Source: Candidatus Saccharimonadota bacterium (GTDB lineage Bacteria > Patescibacteriota > Saccharimonadia > Saccharimonadales > UBA4665). From it: a DNA stretch of 55,232 nt. The stretch spans positions 1-55,232 of the forward strand of contig DAHWQR010000031.1 of assembly GCA_027340655.1 (NCBI GenBank). The letters are read 5' to 3'. The notes below the pieces were generated by a model. It was not told the origin of the DNA. It was given only the letters and a program-made list of their open reading frames with translations, and did not search any database. This document shows, piece by piece, positions 22,110 through 32,303 of this stretch. A program made the translations under genes and the position numbers. Each line of letters begins with the position of its first letter. The stretch's first letter is position 1.

Positions 22110-22149
22110 TTTTTCGGGTTTAAGTCATACATCATCTTAAAATCTCGAG

Positions 22150-22190
22150 TATACTTAAGTATAGTTAATTGGTATTCTACTTGAGTATAG
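22150..22190 (+). promoter_or_regulatory. Palindrome and near-repeat upstream of trpS (candidate operator or tandem promoter)
   Basis: Perfect 14-nt palindrome TATACTTAAGTATA 22150-22163; ACTTAAGTATAG 22153-22164 repeated as ACTTGAGTATAG 22179-22190. Confidence 0.35.
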
Positions 22191-22210
22191 GGATATCCTA
22201 GTAAATATAT

Positions 22211-23236
22211 ATGTCAAAAGAGGTAATTCTTACAGGCGTACGATCTAATGCTGAGCTAACTCTTGGTAATTATCTAGGCGCCATTCTGCCATTAGTTAGA
22301 TTACAGCAACGCTATAGCGGCGATTACCAAATTAACGCTTTCATGCCGGACCTGCATAGCATAACAACCCCTACGGATTATGATCAACTTTACGCACGAA
22401 CAATCTATAATCTTCGGATATTTGCCGCCGCGGGACTGAAACTAGATGATCCGAACACTCTGATATACCGACAAAGTTATATACCGGCGCATTGTGAACT
22501 TACCTGGATATTGGACAGCTTTATTTATTACGGCGAACTTTCTCGAATGACTCAGTTTAAGGAGAAAAGCCAGGGTCAGGAGAGTGTTAGCGCTAGTTTG
22601 TTTAATTATCCAGCCCTAATGGCCGCCGATATTTTGCTATACGATGCGTCCTACGTTCCGGTCGGCGAAGATCAGCGACAGCATCTTGAATTAAGCCGCG
22701 ATGTGGCAATTAGAATGAATAATTTATTTGGCAATCTTTTTGTTGTACCAAAAACTTGGGAAGAACAGGTAAAGTTCAATCATGCCGGTGCTCGAATCCG
22801 CAGTTTAAAACATCCCGAATTTAAGATGAGTAAGAGTATTAGCGATCCAAGCGGTACAATTCTTCTTTCAGATAGTCCAAAAGATGCAAGGCATAAGATC
22901 TTATCTGCCACTACTGACTCATTCAGTTTAATCGATTACGACTTCAAGCTTCGTCCGGGAATTAGTAACTTGCTATTAATTATTGCCACAATCCAAAATA
23001 AAACGGTAGAAGAGGTTACTCTTGAATGGAAGGGTCAAACTAGCTATGCCAAATTAAAACAAGCGGCAGCTGAGCTAGTAGAATCGGAACTTGAAAAGTT
23101 ACAGGCTAATTTAGCACTAATCACGGAAAATGAGGCTTTAGAAGCCCTGGCAAAGCACGAATCCACGGTACGCGAAGTAGCTAACATTAAGCTGGCGAAA
23201 GTGCAGGCTAGTGTAGGCTTGCGGCCGAAGCAGTAG
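22211..23236 (+). CDS. trpS: Tryptophanyl-tRNA synthetase
   Basis: LTGVRSNAELTLGNYLGAI; PVGEDQRQHLELSRDVAIRMN; KMSKS. Confidence 0.96.
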   Translation: MSKEVILTGVRSNAELTLGNYLGAILPLVRLQQRYSGDYQINAFMPDLHSITTPTDYDQLYARTIYNLRIFAAAGLKLDDPNTLIYRQSYIPAHCELTWILDSFIYYGELSRMTQFKEKSQGQESVSASLFNYPALMAADILLYDASYVPVGEDQRQHLELSRDVAIRMNNLFGNLFVVPKTWEEQVKFNHAGARIRSLKHPEFKMSKSISDPSGTILLSDSPKDARHKILSATTDSFSLIDYDFKLRPGISNLLLIIATIQNKTVEEVTLEWKGQTSYAKLKQAAAELVESELEKLQANLALITENEALEALAKHESTVREVANIKLAKVQASVGLRPKQ

Positions 23237-23239
23237 TTA

Positions 23240-24139
23240 ATGACTAAAATCCTTAAATTTGATCAGGATACGCCGCAACGCTTAGATGTATATTTAAGGG
23301 CTAACTTTCCTCAAGTTAGTCGTAATCAGATTGCAAAAGTTATAACCTCAGGCTTAGTCTTAGTTCAAAACGCCAAAGCCAAGCCTTCAACTAAATTACA
23401 TAGTGGTGAGCGCATTAGTTTTTCTGCCGAGATATTTCAACTACCGGAGATTGAAGATATTAATTTAGACGTTATTTATGAAGATGACTTCTGCATAGTA
23501 ATTAATAAGCCGAGCGGGGTTATTACGCACGCCAAAGGAGCCTTTAGTTCAGAGGCAAGTGTTGCCAGCTTTGCAAAGCCACGCTTAGCTTCAGATATTG
23601 ACCCGGAAGGCCAAAATAACCGCGCTGGTATTGTTCACCGTTTAGACCGTGGCACCTCAGGGGTGATTATTGTAGCTAAAACCGCAGCTGCGCAAAAATA
23701 TCTAAACCGCCAATTTTCGACTCGCAAAGTTAAGAAAACCTATTATGCCCTAGTAAAAGGGAGATTAGGCAAAACTGAAGCACAAATCAATATGCCTATT
23801 GAGCGCAATCCTAAGCAGCCGTCAACTTTTAGACCTGGCGCCAATGGACGCGTAGCTCTAACCCAATATCTCGTTATTGCCACTAATGATAAGTACAGTT
23901 TGCTTAAGGTTACCCCAATAACTGGACGTACGCATCAAATTAGGGTGCATTTAAGGGCGATTAACCATCCAATCGTCGGAGATACAGTATATGGCGGAGA
24001 ACCGGCTGATAGGCTGATGTTGCATGCAGCATCAATCGAGGTCAACCTACCAAACTCCTATCCGAGAACTTTCTCTGCGCCACTACCGAAAGATTTTAAA
24101 AAATTTATAAAAGTTTCTAAAGCGCAGTTAGCCCTATGA
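23240..24139 (+). CDS. RluA/RluD-family 23S rRNA pseudouridine synthase with N-terminal S4 domain
   Basis: IVHRLDRGTSGVIIVAKT; GRTHQIRVHLRAINHPIVGDTVYG. Confidence 0.93.
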   Translation: MTKILKFDQDTPQRLDVYLRANFPQVSRNQIAKVITSGLVLVQNAKAKPSTKLHSGERISFSAEIFQLPEIEDINLDVIYEDDFCIVINKPSGVITHAKGAFSSEASVASFAKPRLASDIDPEGQNNRAGIVHRLDRGTSGVIIVAKTAAAQKYLNRQFSTRKVKKTYYALVKGRLGKTEAQINMPIERNPKQPSTFRPGANGRVALTQYLVIATNDKYSLLKVTPITGRTHQIRVHLRAINHPIVGDTVYGGEPADRLMLHAASIEVNLPNSYPRTFSAPLPKDFKKFIKVSKAQLAL

Positions 24140-25014
24140 ACAGCAAACCGGACTTAATTTTAAATCCATACAGTCTAAAACAACTGCAGATATATATTGA
24201 TTCCCCGAGTTTCGGATTGCTGGTTAGCGGACCTACAGGCAGCGGTAAAACAAGCGTCATAAACTGGGTAGCGGCTACGTTACTAGGTATTGATACTGCC
24301 GACGTCGATACTTATCCTTACGTTTTAAAACTACCACACGAAGCAAAAACCGGTAATATTTCTATTGATTCGGTGCATCTTATTGATCCATTTTTCGGCA
24401 AAACTGTACTTAAATCTAATCAGCATCAGATATCTCGTCTTGTAATAATCGATGATGCCGAGAATCTAAGTTTACCTGCCCAGAATGCACTACTTAAAAA
24501 TCTTGAAGAACCACCAATTGGAAGCACATTTTTAATGAGTAGCGCTCAACCTAGCTTATTACTAGATACCGTAAAATCTCGATTACTGAAGATTAGACTA
24601 GCCAGTGTGAGTAAAAATATTCTTAAAAATCACCTAATAGACATGGGCTGTACAGAAGTTTCAGCTATGCAAGCGATAGCACTTAGTGGCGCAATACCCG
24701 GTCTAGCTATAGCCTTAGTGAATAATCAGTCTGAGCATCCCATGCTAGTTGCAGCCGATGCAGCAAAGAAGTTGTTGTCATCTAAACAGGATCAGAAACT
24801 TAAACTAGTTAGCTGGCTAGCAAAAGATACGCGCCTTTCTGGTGATGTTTTGTCGGTGCTACAACAAATGGCAAGACTTAGTTTAGAAAACTCCGTCGGC
24901 GAGCAAACCAGGCGCTGGCAAAATGTATTAAATTATGCGTATTCGGCTGAAGAAAGATTAGAAACTAATGCCAACCTTAGACTTACGTTGACTAATCTAG
25001 CCCTGCACATTTAG
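24136..25014 (+). CDS. DNA polymerase III delta'-like clamp loader AAA+ protein
   Basis: Walker A SGPTGSGKTS; VIIDDAENLSLPAQNALLKNLEEPP. Confidence 0.8.
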   Translation: MNSKPDLILNPYSLKQLQIYIDSPSFGLLVSGPTGSGKTSVINWVAATLLGIDTADVDTYPYVLKLPHEAKTGNISIDSVHLIDPFFGKTVLKSNQHQISRLVIIDDAENLSLPAQNALLKNLEEPPIGSTFLMSSAQPSLLLDTVKSRLLKIRLASVSKNILKNHLIDMGCTEVSAMQAIALSGAIPGLAIALVNNQSEHPMLVAADAAKKLLSSKQDQKLKLVSWLAKDTRLSGDVLSVLQQMARLSLENSVGEQTRRWQNVLNYAYSAEERLETNANLRLTLTNLALHI

Positions 25015-25046
25015 ATACTCGAGGTATATAATAGAAAGATCACATT

Positions 25047-25703
25047 ATGTACGAACTGTTAATTATCGTAGCATTCTCGGCTTTTGCATTCTATAACTTA
25101 AATGTTCATGATGATGAATTTGCAAATACATCGCGCAAGATAGGAGATAGAGTGGGCAAGTTATGGGATATTGCGCATCGCAGCATGAAAGAAAACCGGA
25201 TGTTAAGGGCAGAGAAAGCGCTTATTACTATCCTCAAGATTGATGAGCGCAATGCTGCAGCCTACAATCGACTCGGTATCTTATATGCTAAACAAAAGGA
25301 GTATCGTGACGCTATTGACTGCTTTGAGATAGCTAGTAGCCTTGAAGCCACTCCATCCTCACTTCATAACTTGGGATTAATTTATTACGAAACCGAAAAT
25401 TACGATAAAGCCGCTATAGCTTTTGAGCAAGCCATTAAACTTGAAGACGCGCTAGCTACTAGGCATGTTGCCTACGCTAAAGTTCAGGAAAAACTTGGAA
25501 ATCATAAATTGATGATTCAAGAACTTGAAGTGGCCGCAGAACTAGAACCCACCAAAGAAATTTACGAATTATTAAAGCGAGCATACGATCACCAGGGTAT
25601 GGTCGAGGAATCAGATAAGATTGTTGCGAAGTTAAAGAAGATGACTCGCCAACCAAAAAGCGCCAAAAGATTACTTAGACCAGCGCGGCGAGTAATAATC
25701 TAA
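25047..25703 (+). CDS. TPR-repeat protein with N-terminal hydrophobic segment
   Basis: AAYNRLGILYAKQKEYRDAIDCFEIASSLE; LHNLGLIYYETENYDKAAIAFEQAIKLE. Confidence 0.8.
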   Translation: MYELLIIVAFSAFAFYNLNVHDDEFANTSRKIGDRVGKLWDIAHRSMKENRMLRAEKALITILKIDERNAAAYNRLGILYAKQKEYRDAIDCFEIASSLEATPSSLHNLGLIYYETENYDKAAIAFEQAIKLEDALATRHVAYAKVQEKLGNHKLMIQELEVAAELEPTKEIYELLKRAYDHQGMVEESDKIVAKLKKMTRQPKSAKRLLRPARRVII

Positions 25704-25706
25704 TCT

Positions 25707-26090
25707 CTAAACCAGCACTTCGTTATTAAATAGAGTTCTACTAATTAGGGAATATGCAGCGGCTTGAGCTCTCTGAGCGTTTTTTTGTGTAGATTCCACA
25801 TCCGATTGCTCCACTCTAGCAAAAATATCATGCAGTAAATTCTTGATCTCTGGTAACCTTGAACTTAAAACCTCTGCATATTGATGCTCACTTTTGGCGA
25901 AGACGTAGTACTGAGGGGTGCCACTTAACTCGCCATTATTGGCTAAAGCAAAAGAACCATCGCCAAATTTAATAATAACGTCGCCTGCGGTCTTTAAAAG
26001 CTCAGGGTCTACATCTAGCTCCCCAATTTCTGAAAAGCGAGAATGACTGGGATCAATAATTACCGAAAGAACTTCACCGTTGTATGGCAT
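25707..26090 (-). CDS. Hypothetical protein
   Basis: 127-aa ORF, no family recognised. Confidence 0.65.
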   Translation of the reverse strand: MPYNGEVLSVIIDPSHSRFSEIGELDVDPELLKTAGDVIIKFGDGSFALANNGELSGTPQYYVFAKSEHQYAEVLSSRLPEIKNLLHDIFARVEQSDVESTQKNAQRAQAAAYSLISRTLFNNEVLV

Positions 26091-26183
26091 TTTATTTAAA
26101 GCAACCTTTCGAAATATTATTAATATTCAGATTTTATTTTGTAATTTAAGCACTGAGTGTGACTTAAATCAACTATGGATATC

Positions 26184-26900
26184 CTAATCTCCCGATTGAC
26201 GTTCAAGTCCATTTATCGCGAAAACCATATTAACAGGATATAAATTCGGATGATTCGGGTTAAATGGTATCTGCACTTTCGAAATTAAAGGAGCGTATGA
26301 ATTAGTCTTTGTTACTTGAATATTTCCCGTGTCAGGTAATAACTCATAAACTATATCCTGTTCAAATTTAATTAGATCTGACCTCGGAAATCTTAAATCT
26401 ACGCTAATCAGACGTTTATCCGGATCAAGTTCAAAATCTTCTTCACCGACAATAAGCGTGCCATCTAGATAGCTATCTGTCACACGTATCGGTAATGGGT
26501 CGTATGATGATTTTCCAGCTACTCTGACAAGCCCACTAATAACTCTAGAATTCAAGGTAAGGTTTTGATCTAAAATATTCGGATTTGGTCGCACCGGGTC
26601 GATTACTTGATTCTCTCGCCGATTAGTAAATATATCGAGTATCTTGCTTCCAAGCGAGCGTTTTCGCCGGTCTTCTTTTTGGCGAAGGTTAATTTCTATG
26701 GCTTGACGGATCGCACGCATATGTTCCAGAGTTGCCGCGGACTTAGCCGGACCGCTGAGATAGTCCATAAGCCTTAGGGGGTCAAGACTGTCTTTGCTTT
26801 CCCGGTAACCAATATCATATCTTTCAAATAACTCATCAGTAGCCCGGTAAACTTTCTCCCGAATGTTGTCGACTCCAATGATGGGCATTACCTGTTCCAT
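26184..26900 (-). CDS. Hypothetical protein
   Basis: 238-aa ORF, no family recognised. Confidence 0.7.
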   Translation of the reverse strand: MEQVMPIIGVDNIREKVYRATDELFERYDIGYRESKDSLDPLRLMDYLSGPAKSAATLEHMRAIRQAIEINLRQKEDRRKRSLGSKILDIFTNRRENQVIDPVRPNPNILDQNLTLNSRVISGLVRVAGKSSYDPLPIRVTDSYLDGTLIVGEEDFELDPDKRLISVDLRFPRSDLIKFEQDIVYELLPDTGNIQVTKTNSYAPLISKVQIPFNPNHPNLYPVNMVFAINGLERQSGD

Positions 26901-27224
26901 ATTTATCTATAATATAACTATTCTGTCAAATAATCTATACTCGGCACTCTTTATTTACAGATTTTTCCCAGTCTTGAGCTTGTTTGTAATCTTACGGCAA
27001 ACTTTACTTATGGGCTTACTGCAAAATGGGCAATTTAAGGTCGAAGAATATAAAAATTATCATCCACAGAGCTTTAATTTGTGGTGCAGCTTAGTAAAAG
27101 AGGTCAGACTTAGATTAACAGCTAACAGTCTGCCTAGAACTAGCTTCTAGTTGGCTCTGGTGCCTTAAATTCAAAATCATTATTCATAAATAATATTTAC
27201 GACGTGTGCTAGTTCTGCCAAGTG

Positions 27225-27310
27225 TGGTGCAGGGAGAGGGATTCGAACCCCCGAAGGCGAATGCCAGTTGTTTTACAGACAACCGTGTTTGACCGCTTCA
27301 CTATCCCTGC
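27225..27310 (-). tRNA. tRNA-Tyr (anticodon GTA), CCA encoded
   Basis: Reverse complement GCAGGGATAGTGAAGCGG...CTGTAAA...GGCATTCGCC variable arm...GGTTCGAATCCCCCTCCCTGCACCA. Confidence 0.93.
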
Positions 27311-27317
27311 ATTTTGC

Positions 27318-27393
27318 TGGAGCCACGGTCGGGATTTGAACCCGAGACCTCATTCTTACCATGAATGCGCTCTACCAGCTGAGCTACCGCGGC
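27318..27393 (-). tRNA. tRNA-Thr (anticodon GGT), CCA encoded
   Basis: Reverse complement GCCGCGGTAGCTCAGCTGGTAGAGCGCATTCATGGTAAGAATGAGGTCTCGGGTTCAAATCCCGACCGTGGCTCCA. Confidence 0.95.
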
Positions 27394-27455
27394 ATAATTA
27401 TCCGATTCAATATAGCAAATTATATCTGTTTTTGCTACATTTAAGACTGTGACTT

Positions 27456-27531
27456 GCCGCCTTAGCTCAGTTGGTAGAGCGTCAGTTTTGTAAACTGAAT
27501 GTCGTCGGTTCGAATCCGACAGGCGGCTCCA
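27456..27531 (+). tRNA. tRNA-Thr (anticodon TGT), CCA encoded
   Basis: GCCGCCTTAGCTCAGTTGGTAGAGCGTCAGTTTTGTAAACTGAATGTCGTCGGTTCGAATCCGACAGGCGGCTCCA. Confidence 0.96.
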
Positions 27532-27568
27532 TTTACATATTAGCGTTAATCTGTTAGGATATAAACTT

Positions 27569-27769
27569 ATGGCTAAAAAAGGCGAGAAGCGAAAAATTAT
27601 CGGCATGGTCAGCGAGGAAAGCGGCGAGCGTATCTATTATACGACCAAGAATACCCAAAATACTCCTGATAAACTTAAACTACGTAAATACAGCCCTAAG
27701 CTTAGAAGACACGTTGAATTTGTTGAAACTAAGAAAAGCTTGGGCCGTAACGAAGCGCCAAAACGTTAA
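27569..27769 (+). CDS. rpmG: 50S ribosomal protein bL33 (no cysteines)
   Basis: [34 protein letters not shown]. Confidence 0.9.
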   Translation: MAKKGEKRKIIGMVSEESGERIYYTTKNTQNTPDKLKLRKYSPKLRRHVEFVETKKSLGRNEAPKR

Positions 27770-29706
27770 TCAGATATCTCATAAAAATCGAGAAGCGTAT
27801 TTAGTACTTCAGCATGGCTCCAGACTAAAGGAGCAACACCGAGCGGAGAACCGTTGTCTGGGTCAAATTGCTCAGAAAGTATCCCACTTGGCAACTGGCG
27901 ATCGAGCGACCACTTAATGAGCTTGGCGGCAGCTTCCTTATCATTAGTTGCGATTAAGTATTGAGCTAGCCACAATGTGCAGACTACCCAGGGATTACCT
28001 AGATACTGACTCTTTTTCAAGAAATAGTTATCGTGCTCATAGCGCACCACACCACCAATAGGGACTACATTAGTAATTCTGGTTTTAACCTGTTCAGCGG
28101 TCTTAATAATGCGCTTATCATCTAAAGACAAGCCGCTATACATAAACGGACCGTATAGTGAGGAAATGTCTATCACGTCGTCAAAAACCGTATTAGAATC
28201 TTTACTATATAGAAAACCCCGTCTAAAATAACCGTCCTGATGAGTCAGTTTATCAAGGTTCGAGCGAATACTATTGGCTACTCTCTGCCACAACTGCGCA
28301 TCCTCAATGTGATCAGTAAGGCTGGCTAGTTTAGCTGCAGCGTCCAGACCGGCGATGACCGTCGTAGTGGTGTAGGTGGTAGTCATAAACCGCTCTTCCC
28401 ATAAATCGTAACTAGCATGGGGCAAACCGGTAGCTGGATCAATATAGTGGGCAATAAAGTGTGCCGCTGGTGCGATAAATTTATCATATATATCATGAAT
28501 AAACAGTTGATCATGGCTATAGGTATAGAATTGATTCAACATAAACAGTACGGCTGCAGTTTCGTCTTCCTGGATTGCTAGCTCTTTGGAGCGATTGTGA
28601 ACAAGCGGATGCCATGTACTGCCAATTGCCCTGTCGGGCTGGTATTTGTGCATCATATAACCTTCAGGATGCATAGTATCTTTAGCGAAATTAAAGAAGT
28701 TTCTAGCTTCATCGAATAAACCGAGTCGAATCAGCGGCCATAGCGCATAAGCCGCATCACGCGGCCAACAGTAACAGTAATAATCACGTCCGAAGTTAAA
28801 TATAGAAGAGTCACCGCTAGCTAAAATTGAGCCTCGAGCATCACAATGAGCCTTAATTACAAGTAAGCTCTTACACATTGCCGTAAGATGCATCGGGGAT
28901 ACCTTGTCCTTGAGCTGTTCTAGAGCTGGAGTTATCCACTCATGCCAATAAATGCGGACTGACTGCTCGCGTTCGGAAATATCATAATGCTTAAGATGAG
29001 TATGGACTAGCTGTGCATCATATTGGCTCTCGGCTGCCACTACCCAATAATCTACCTCATAGCTAGCACCGGCAGCGAGAGTTCTAGAAAACCTAATTAC
29101 GCTATCTACGCCTCCATGTTCGACAAGGTTACCGGACAATTCACCATCTTCAGCATCCCTAAATGTGCCCTCTTTACCTTCAATCGAGAAATTACCGACT
29201 GCGAACTGATCATAATCGCCACCATCTACGAACTTACCGGCGATTAGTAGGCTACAACGACCCTTGTAATCTAGCAAATAGTGGTCATCTGGCACATAGA
29301 GAGCTGTGTCAGCCCGCCCACTTCTTGAGATCTCAAATACCTGATGCATAAATAATCGAATCTCGCGTTCTTTATCCGACTCATTAATGAGCTTGATTCT
29401 TCTAACAAGCGCGTTATACTGGCGATCAACGAAATCTTCAAAGTTTAAGCGAATACCGAGCTGTGCATTACGCATTGTAATATGGCTAATTAATGCGGAT
29501 TCTTCAAAGTCTAAGTGAACTTCCCACTTACCGTCATCCACCCAAGAAAACTGACCGTTAACCCAGACCCCAACTTTATGAGGAATACTACGGGCGTTAT
29601 TTAAATTGTCTAATCCAACATAGGGATAGTAGAAATCGTGAACCAAGCCGTTGCTATCTAGCCCGACGAACAACTGTCCGTTACTAAGAACCACCGGCCT
29701 AGCCAT
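27766..29706 (-). CDS. Glycoside hydrolase family 15-like (glucoamylase type)
   Basis: [35 protein letters not shown]. Confidence 0.85.
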   Translation of the reverse strand: MARPVVLSNGQLFVGLDSNGLVHDFYYPYVGLDNLNNARSIPHKVGVWVNGQFSWVDDGKWEVHLDFEESALISHITMRNAQLGIRLNFEDFVDRQYNALVRRIKLINESDKEREIRLFMHQVFEISRSGRADTALYVPDDHYLLDYKGRCSLLIAGKFVDGGDYDQFAVGNFSIEGKEGTFRDAEDGELSGNLVEHGGVDSVIRFSRTLAAGASYEVDYWVVAAESQYDAQLVHTHLKHYDISEREQSVRIYWHEWITPALEQLKDKVSPMHLTAMCKSLLVIKAHCDARGSILASGDSSIFNFGRDYYCYCWPRDAAYALWPLIRLGLFDEARNFFNFAKDTMHPEGYMMHKYQPDRAIGSTWHPLVHNRSKELAIQEDETAAVLFMLNQFYTYSHDQLFIHDIYDKFIAPAAHFIAHYIDPATGLPHASYDLWEERFMTTTYTTTTVIAGLDAAAKLASLTDHIEDAQLWQRVANSIRSNLDKLTHQDGYFRRGFLYSKDSNTVFDDVIDISSLYGPFMYSGLSLDDKRIIKTAEQVKTRITNVVPIGGVVRYEHDNYFLKKSQYLGNPWVVCTLWLAQYLIATNDKEAAAKLIKWSLDRQLPSGILSEQFDPDNGSPLGVAPLVWSHAEVLNTLLDFYEISD

Positions 29707-29727
29707 TTTCCACCCCCTTAGTTAAGT

Positions 29728-30933
29728 TCAAACTAATACGCCCCTGTCTAACAGTCTGGATTTAAGGTCGTGAAAAGCATTCATAAAATTAAGATATGCT
29801 TCGTAAGGTGAGTCATAAGGACTGAAGTAAGCGTGAATATCCCCATCATTAAACCATTTAATGCACATATAGTAGAAGTGATCCGAGGTTTGTAGCTTGC
29901 GCCAGTCGTCAATAATCGCCCAGTCGTTTAGCTCGAGCAGGGGCTTCTCTAAAGCGTAGAGTGCTGAAATAGCTTGTTGCTGCATTGCATTACCAAGCCA
30001 CGCGCTTAAGTCACGTTCGGTATCGGCCCAGGTAATAGTATTTGGAGTATCAACCTCACCCACCGCCTCTATTGTATCCGCTGCTTGGCTAACAGTCATA
30101 AAACCATGATTACTATCTGCTAACCAATATCCGGGTAAGTGATCGAGGAATTCAAAAATACCCGACTCCTGCCACTGGTGCTCGCCAAAGGTTTCATAGT
30201 CCATGAATAGGTTAAAGATTTCGGCATCCTGATCGTCGCTTAGCCAATGTACGAATTTATCGGCCGTCAAGGGCCATTCACTCCAGTTATGATCCCCAAA
30301 ACGGAAAGCAATGTCGTCACTTAAACGATAATTTTTTAACAAAAGCTTAATATTTGGTGCACCAACTGGGCGATAAACATAATTTGGGCTGCGCCAACCC
30401 AGCATTTGATGCCAACCTTCTGCGAGAATACCGCTATAGCCGGCATCTTGGGCCCATGCGGCTAGTTCATTGTTATATGCCAGCTCAGTATTTCTAAAGA
30501 CCCTTGGTTCCTGATTAAAAATACGCTTAACTATTTCCTTGTGCATAGCAACTTGAGTTTCAAATTCACTTCTAGAATAAAAGAAGGCAAGTGAGTGATG
30601 ATAAGTCTCAGCAACCAGTTCAACACGCCCAGTATTAACAAGTTCCTGGAACGATCTAAGAGCTTCCGGTGACCAAGCCTCCAGCTGCTCTAAAAGAACG
30701 CCGGACATCGAAAGACTCAGCTTAAATTCCGGATATTTATTCAGTAGCTGAAGTAAGCGCGCGTTAGTCGGTAGATAACTTTTTTCAGCAACTTTCAAAA
30801 GAACGCGTTTGTTATTCTCATTGTTATCCCAAGGAGCATCAAAGTAATCGTGATTAACGCCACTATCGAAAATCGTATAGTGCCGTAGCCTATACGGTTG
30901 GTGCACGTGCATATACAAGGAAATAGACTTCAC
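29728..30933 (-). CDS. Glycoside hydrolase family 57 (alpha-amylase-like)
   Basis: LYMHVHQPYRLRHY; FRNTELAYNNELAAWAQDAGYSGILAEG; FMDYETFGEHQ. Confidence 0.88.
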   Translation of the reverse strand: MKSISLYMHVHQPYRLRHYTIFDSGVNHDYFDAPWDNNENNKRVLLKVAEKSYLPTNARLLQLLNKYPEFKLSLSMSGVLLEQLEAWSPEALRSFQELVNTGRVELVAETYHHSLAFFYSRSEFETQVAMHKEIVKRIFNQEPRVFRNTELAYNNELAAWAQDAGYSGILAEGWHQMLGWRSPNYVYRPVGAPNIKLLLKNYRLSDDIAFRFGDHNWSEWPLTADKFVHWLSDDQDAEIFNLFMDYETFGEHQWQESGIFEFLDHLPGYWLADSNHGFMTVSQAADTIEAVGEVDTPNTITWADTERDLSAWLGNAMQQQAISALYALEKPLLELNDWAIIDDWRKLQTSDHFYYMCIKWFNDGDIHAYFSPYDSPYEAYLNFMNAFHDLKSRLLDRGVLV

Positions 30934-32138
30934 GCCTCGGCTCCTTGAGTATGTTTCTCATAGAGGCGCTTGACATCTTTAGCCGACTTTTCCCAACTAA
31001 GAGACAAAAGCTCATTCTCGATTTCTGAACTAAGTGTATCGTGCAAAGCGTCACTTCTTAATACGCCGACTATTTTGTTAGCCATCTCATTAACATCCCA
31101 AAAATCAACCACCAAGCAATTAGATAAAACTTCGCTTACCCCAGATTGCTTAGATACTAAGGAAGGAACTCCGTAGAATCCAGCTTCAAGAGGAGTAAGT
31201 CCAAAAGGCTCAGAAACCGAAGGCATAACAAACAAATCGGCAATAGAGAAGGAGTCACGCCAAGATTTGCCGCGTTGAAAACCAGCGAACACAACATTCG
31301 CTCCAACTCCCAGCTCTGCCGAAAGTCCAACTAACTCATTAAACTGATCACCTGAGCCAACTAGTAAAAAGACGGTTTTAGGTAATTTTTGGCAGACGAT
31401 TTGCGCAGCGTGAATTAGATTAGTCAGGCCTTTTTGAATTGTTATCCGTCCGACATTTGAAACTATCTTGTAGCCATTTTGCTTTAACTGCATCAGATAA
31501 CGGTAAGAATTATCCGGGCTGGAAGGCTGAAGAGAGTTCCTATCAATGCTGTTATAGATTACTTCAATTTTATCTGCCGGGATATTGTACTCTTTGACTA
31601 TTTTTTGCTTGGTCAAATCACTAACAGCAATCACGCTATCGGCGGCCAACATCGCAGTTTCTTCAATTTCACGAACTAAAGGATTACCGAGATCACCTCC
31701 GGCTCGATCAGATTCGATTGAGTGAACGTGCAGAATAATTGGAATGTTGCGATTTAGTGCCTTGACTTTCAGTGCGGCCCGAAAAGTAAGCCAGTCATGG
31801 GCATGAACGACATCGAAATTTAAGCCTTTAATCATGTCGCCAACTGCATGTTCATAAAATTGTGCCTGCTCATAGAGGTTGTGCCATTCATCATGCCCAT
31901 CTTGATAAATATAGCGGTAACTATCATAAGCGTTCCCGGCTTTAATGATTTCAAGAATCCCGTCAGTGCGCGCTGCTGTAACCTTCATGAAGTTAATATT
32001 GTGTTCGGCTTCGTATGGAAGAATAAACTCAAGGTCGACATCATTTTTAGACAACTCTTCGCAGAGCTGGTAACAAGCGACCCCCAACCCACCACTATTA
32101 TGCGGCGGCAATTCCCAACCGAGCATTAGCACTTTCAT
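30930..32138 (-). CDS. Glycosyltransferase GT4/GT5, glycogen-synthase-like
   Basis: LGWELPPHNSGGLGVACYQL; VHAHDWLTFRAAL; MPSVSEPFGLTPLEAGFYGVPSLVS. Confidence 0.88.
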   Translation of the reverse strand: MKVLMLGWELPPHNSGGLGVACYQLCEELSKNDVDLEFILPYEAEHNINFMKVTAARTDGILEIIKAGNAYDSYRYIYQDGHDEWHNLYEQAQFYEHAVGDMIKGLNFDVVHAHDWLTFRAALKVKALNRNIPIILHVHSIESDRAGGDLGNPLVREIEETAMLAADSVIAVSDLTKQKIVKEYNIPADKIEVIYNSIDRNSLQPSSPDNSYRYLMQLKQNGYKIVSNVGRITIQKGLTNLIHAAQIVCQKLPKTVFLLVGSGDQFNELVGLSAELGVGANVVFAGFQRGKSWRDSFSIADLFVMPSVSEPFGLTPLEAGFYGVPSLVSKQSGVSEVLSNCLVVDFWDVNEMANKIVGVLRSDALHDTLSSEIENELLSLSWEKSAKDVKRLYEKHTQGAEA

Positions 32139-32303
32139 CTGTTATCTTTTCGTTTTTTTGGAATCCTCCAACTTATTATATTAAACCAACAGCTTAAGCA
32201 CAACCTTTATAATCTGTTTTTTATGCACAGGCTAACATCAGCCCTCGTTTTGGCCTTTTGCACAAGCAAACATAGATTTGAACGTGTAAACTAGGAATTA
32301 ATA

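Noticed and set aside
27222-27606. ORFs 27222-27452 (+) and 27301-27606 (-)
   Set aside because: They lie over the tRNA-Tyr/Thr genes; peptides such as CRERDSNPRRRMP and [24 protein letters not shown] are typical tRNA-derived artefacts
29023-29351. Plus-strand ORFs opposite GH15
   Set aside because: Antisense shadow of a conserved enzyme gene
31848-32129. Plus-strand ORF opposite the glycosyltransferase
   Set aside because: Antisense to conserved GT N terminus; no supporting signature
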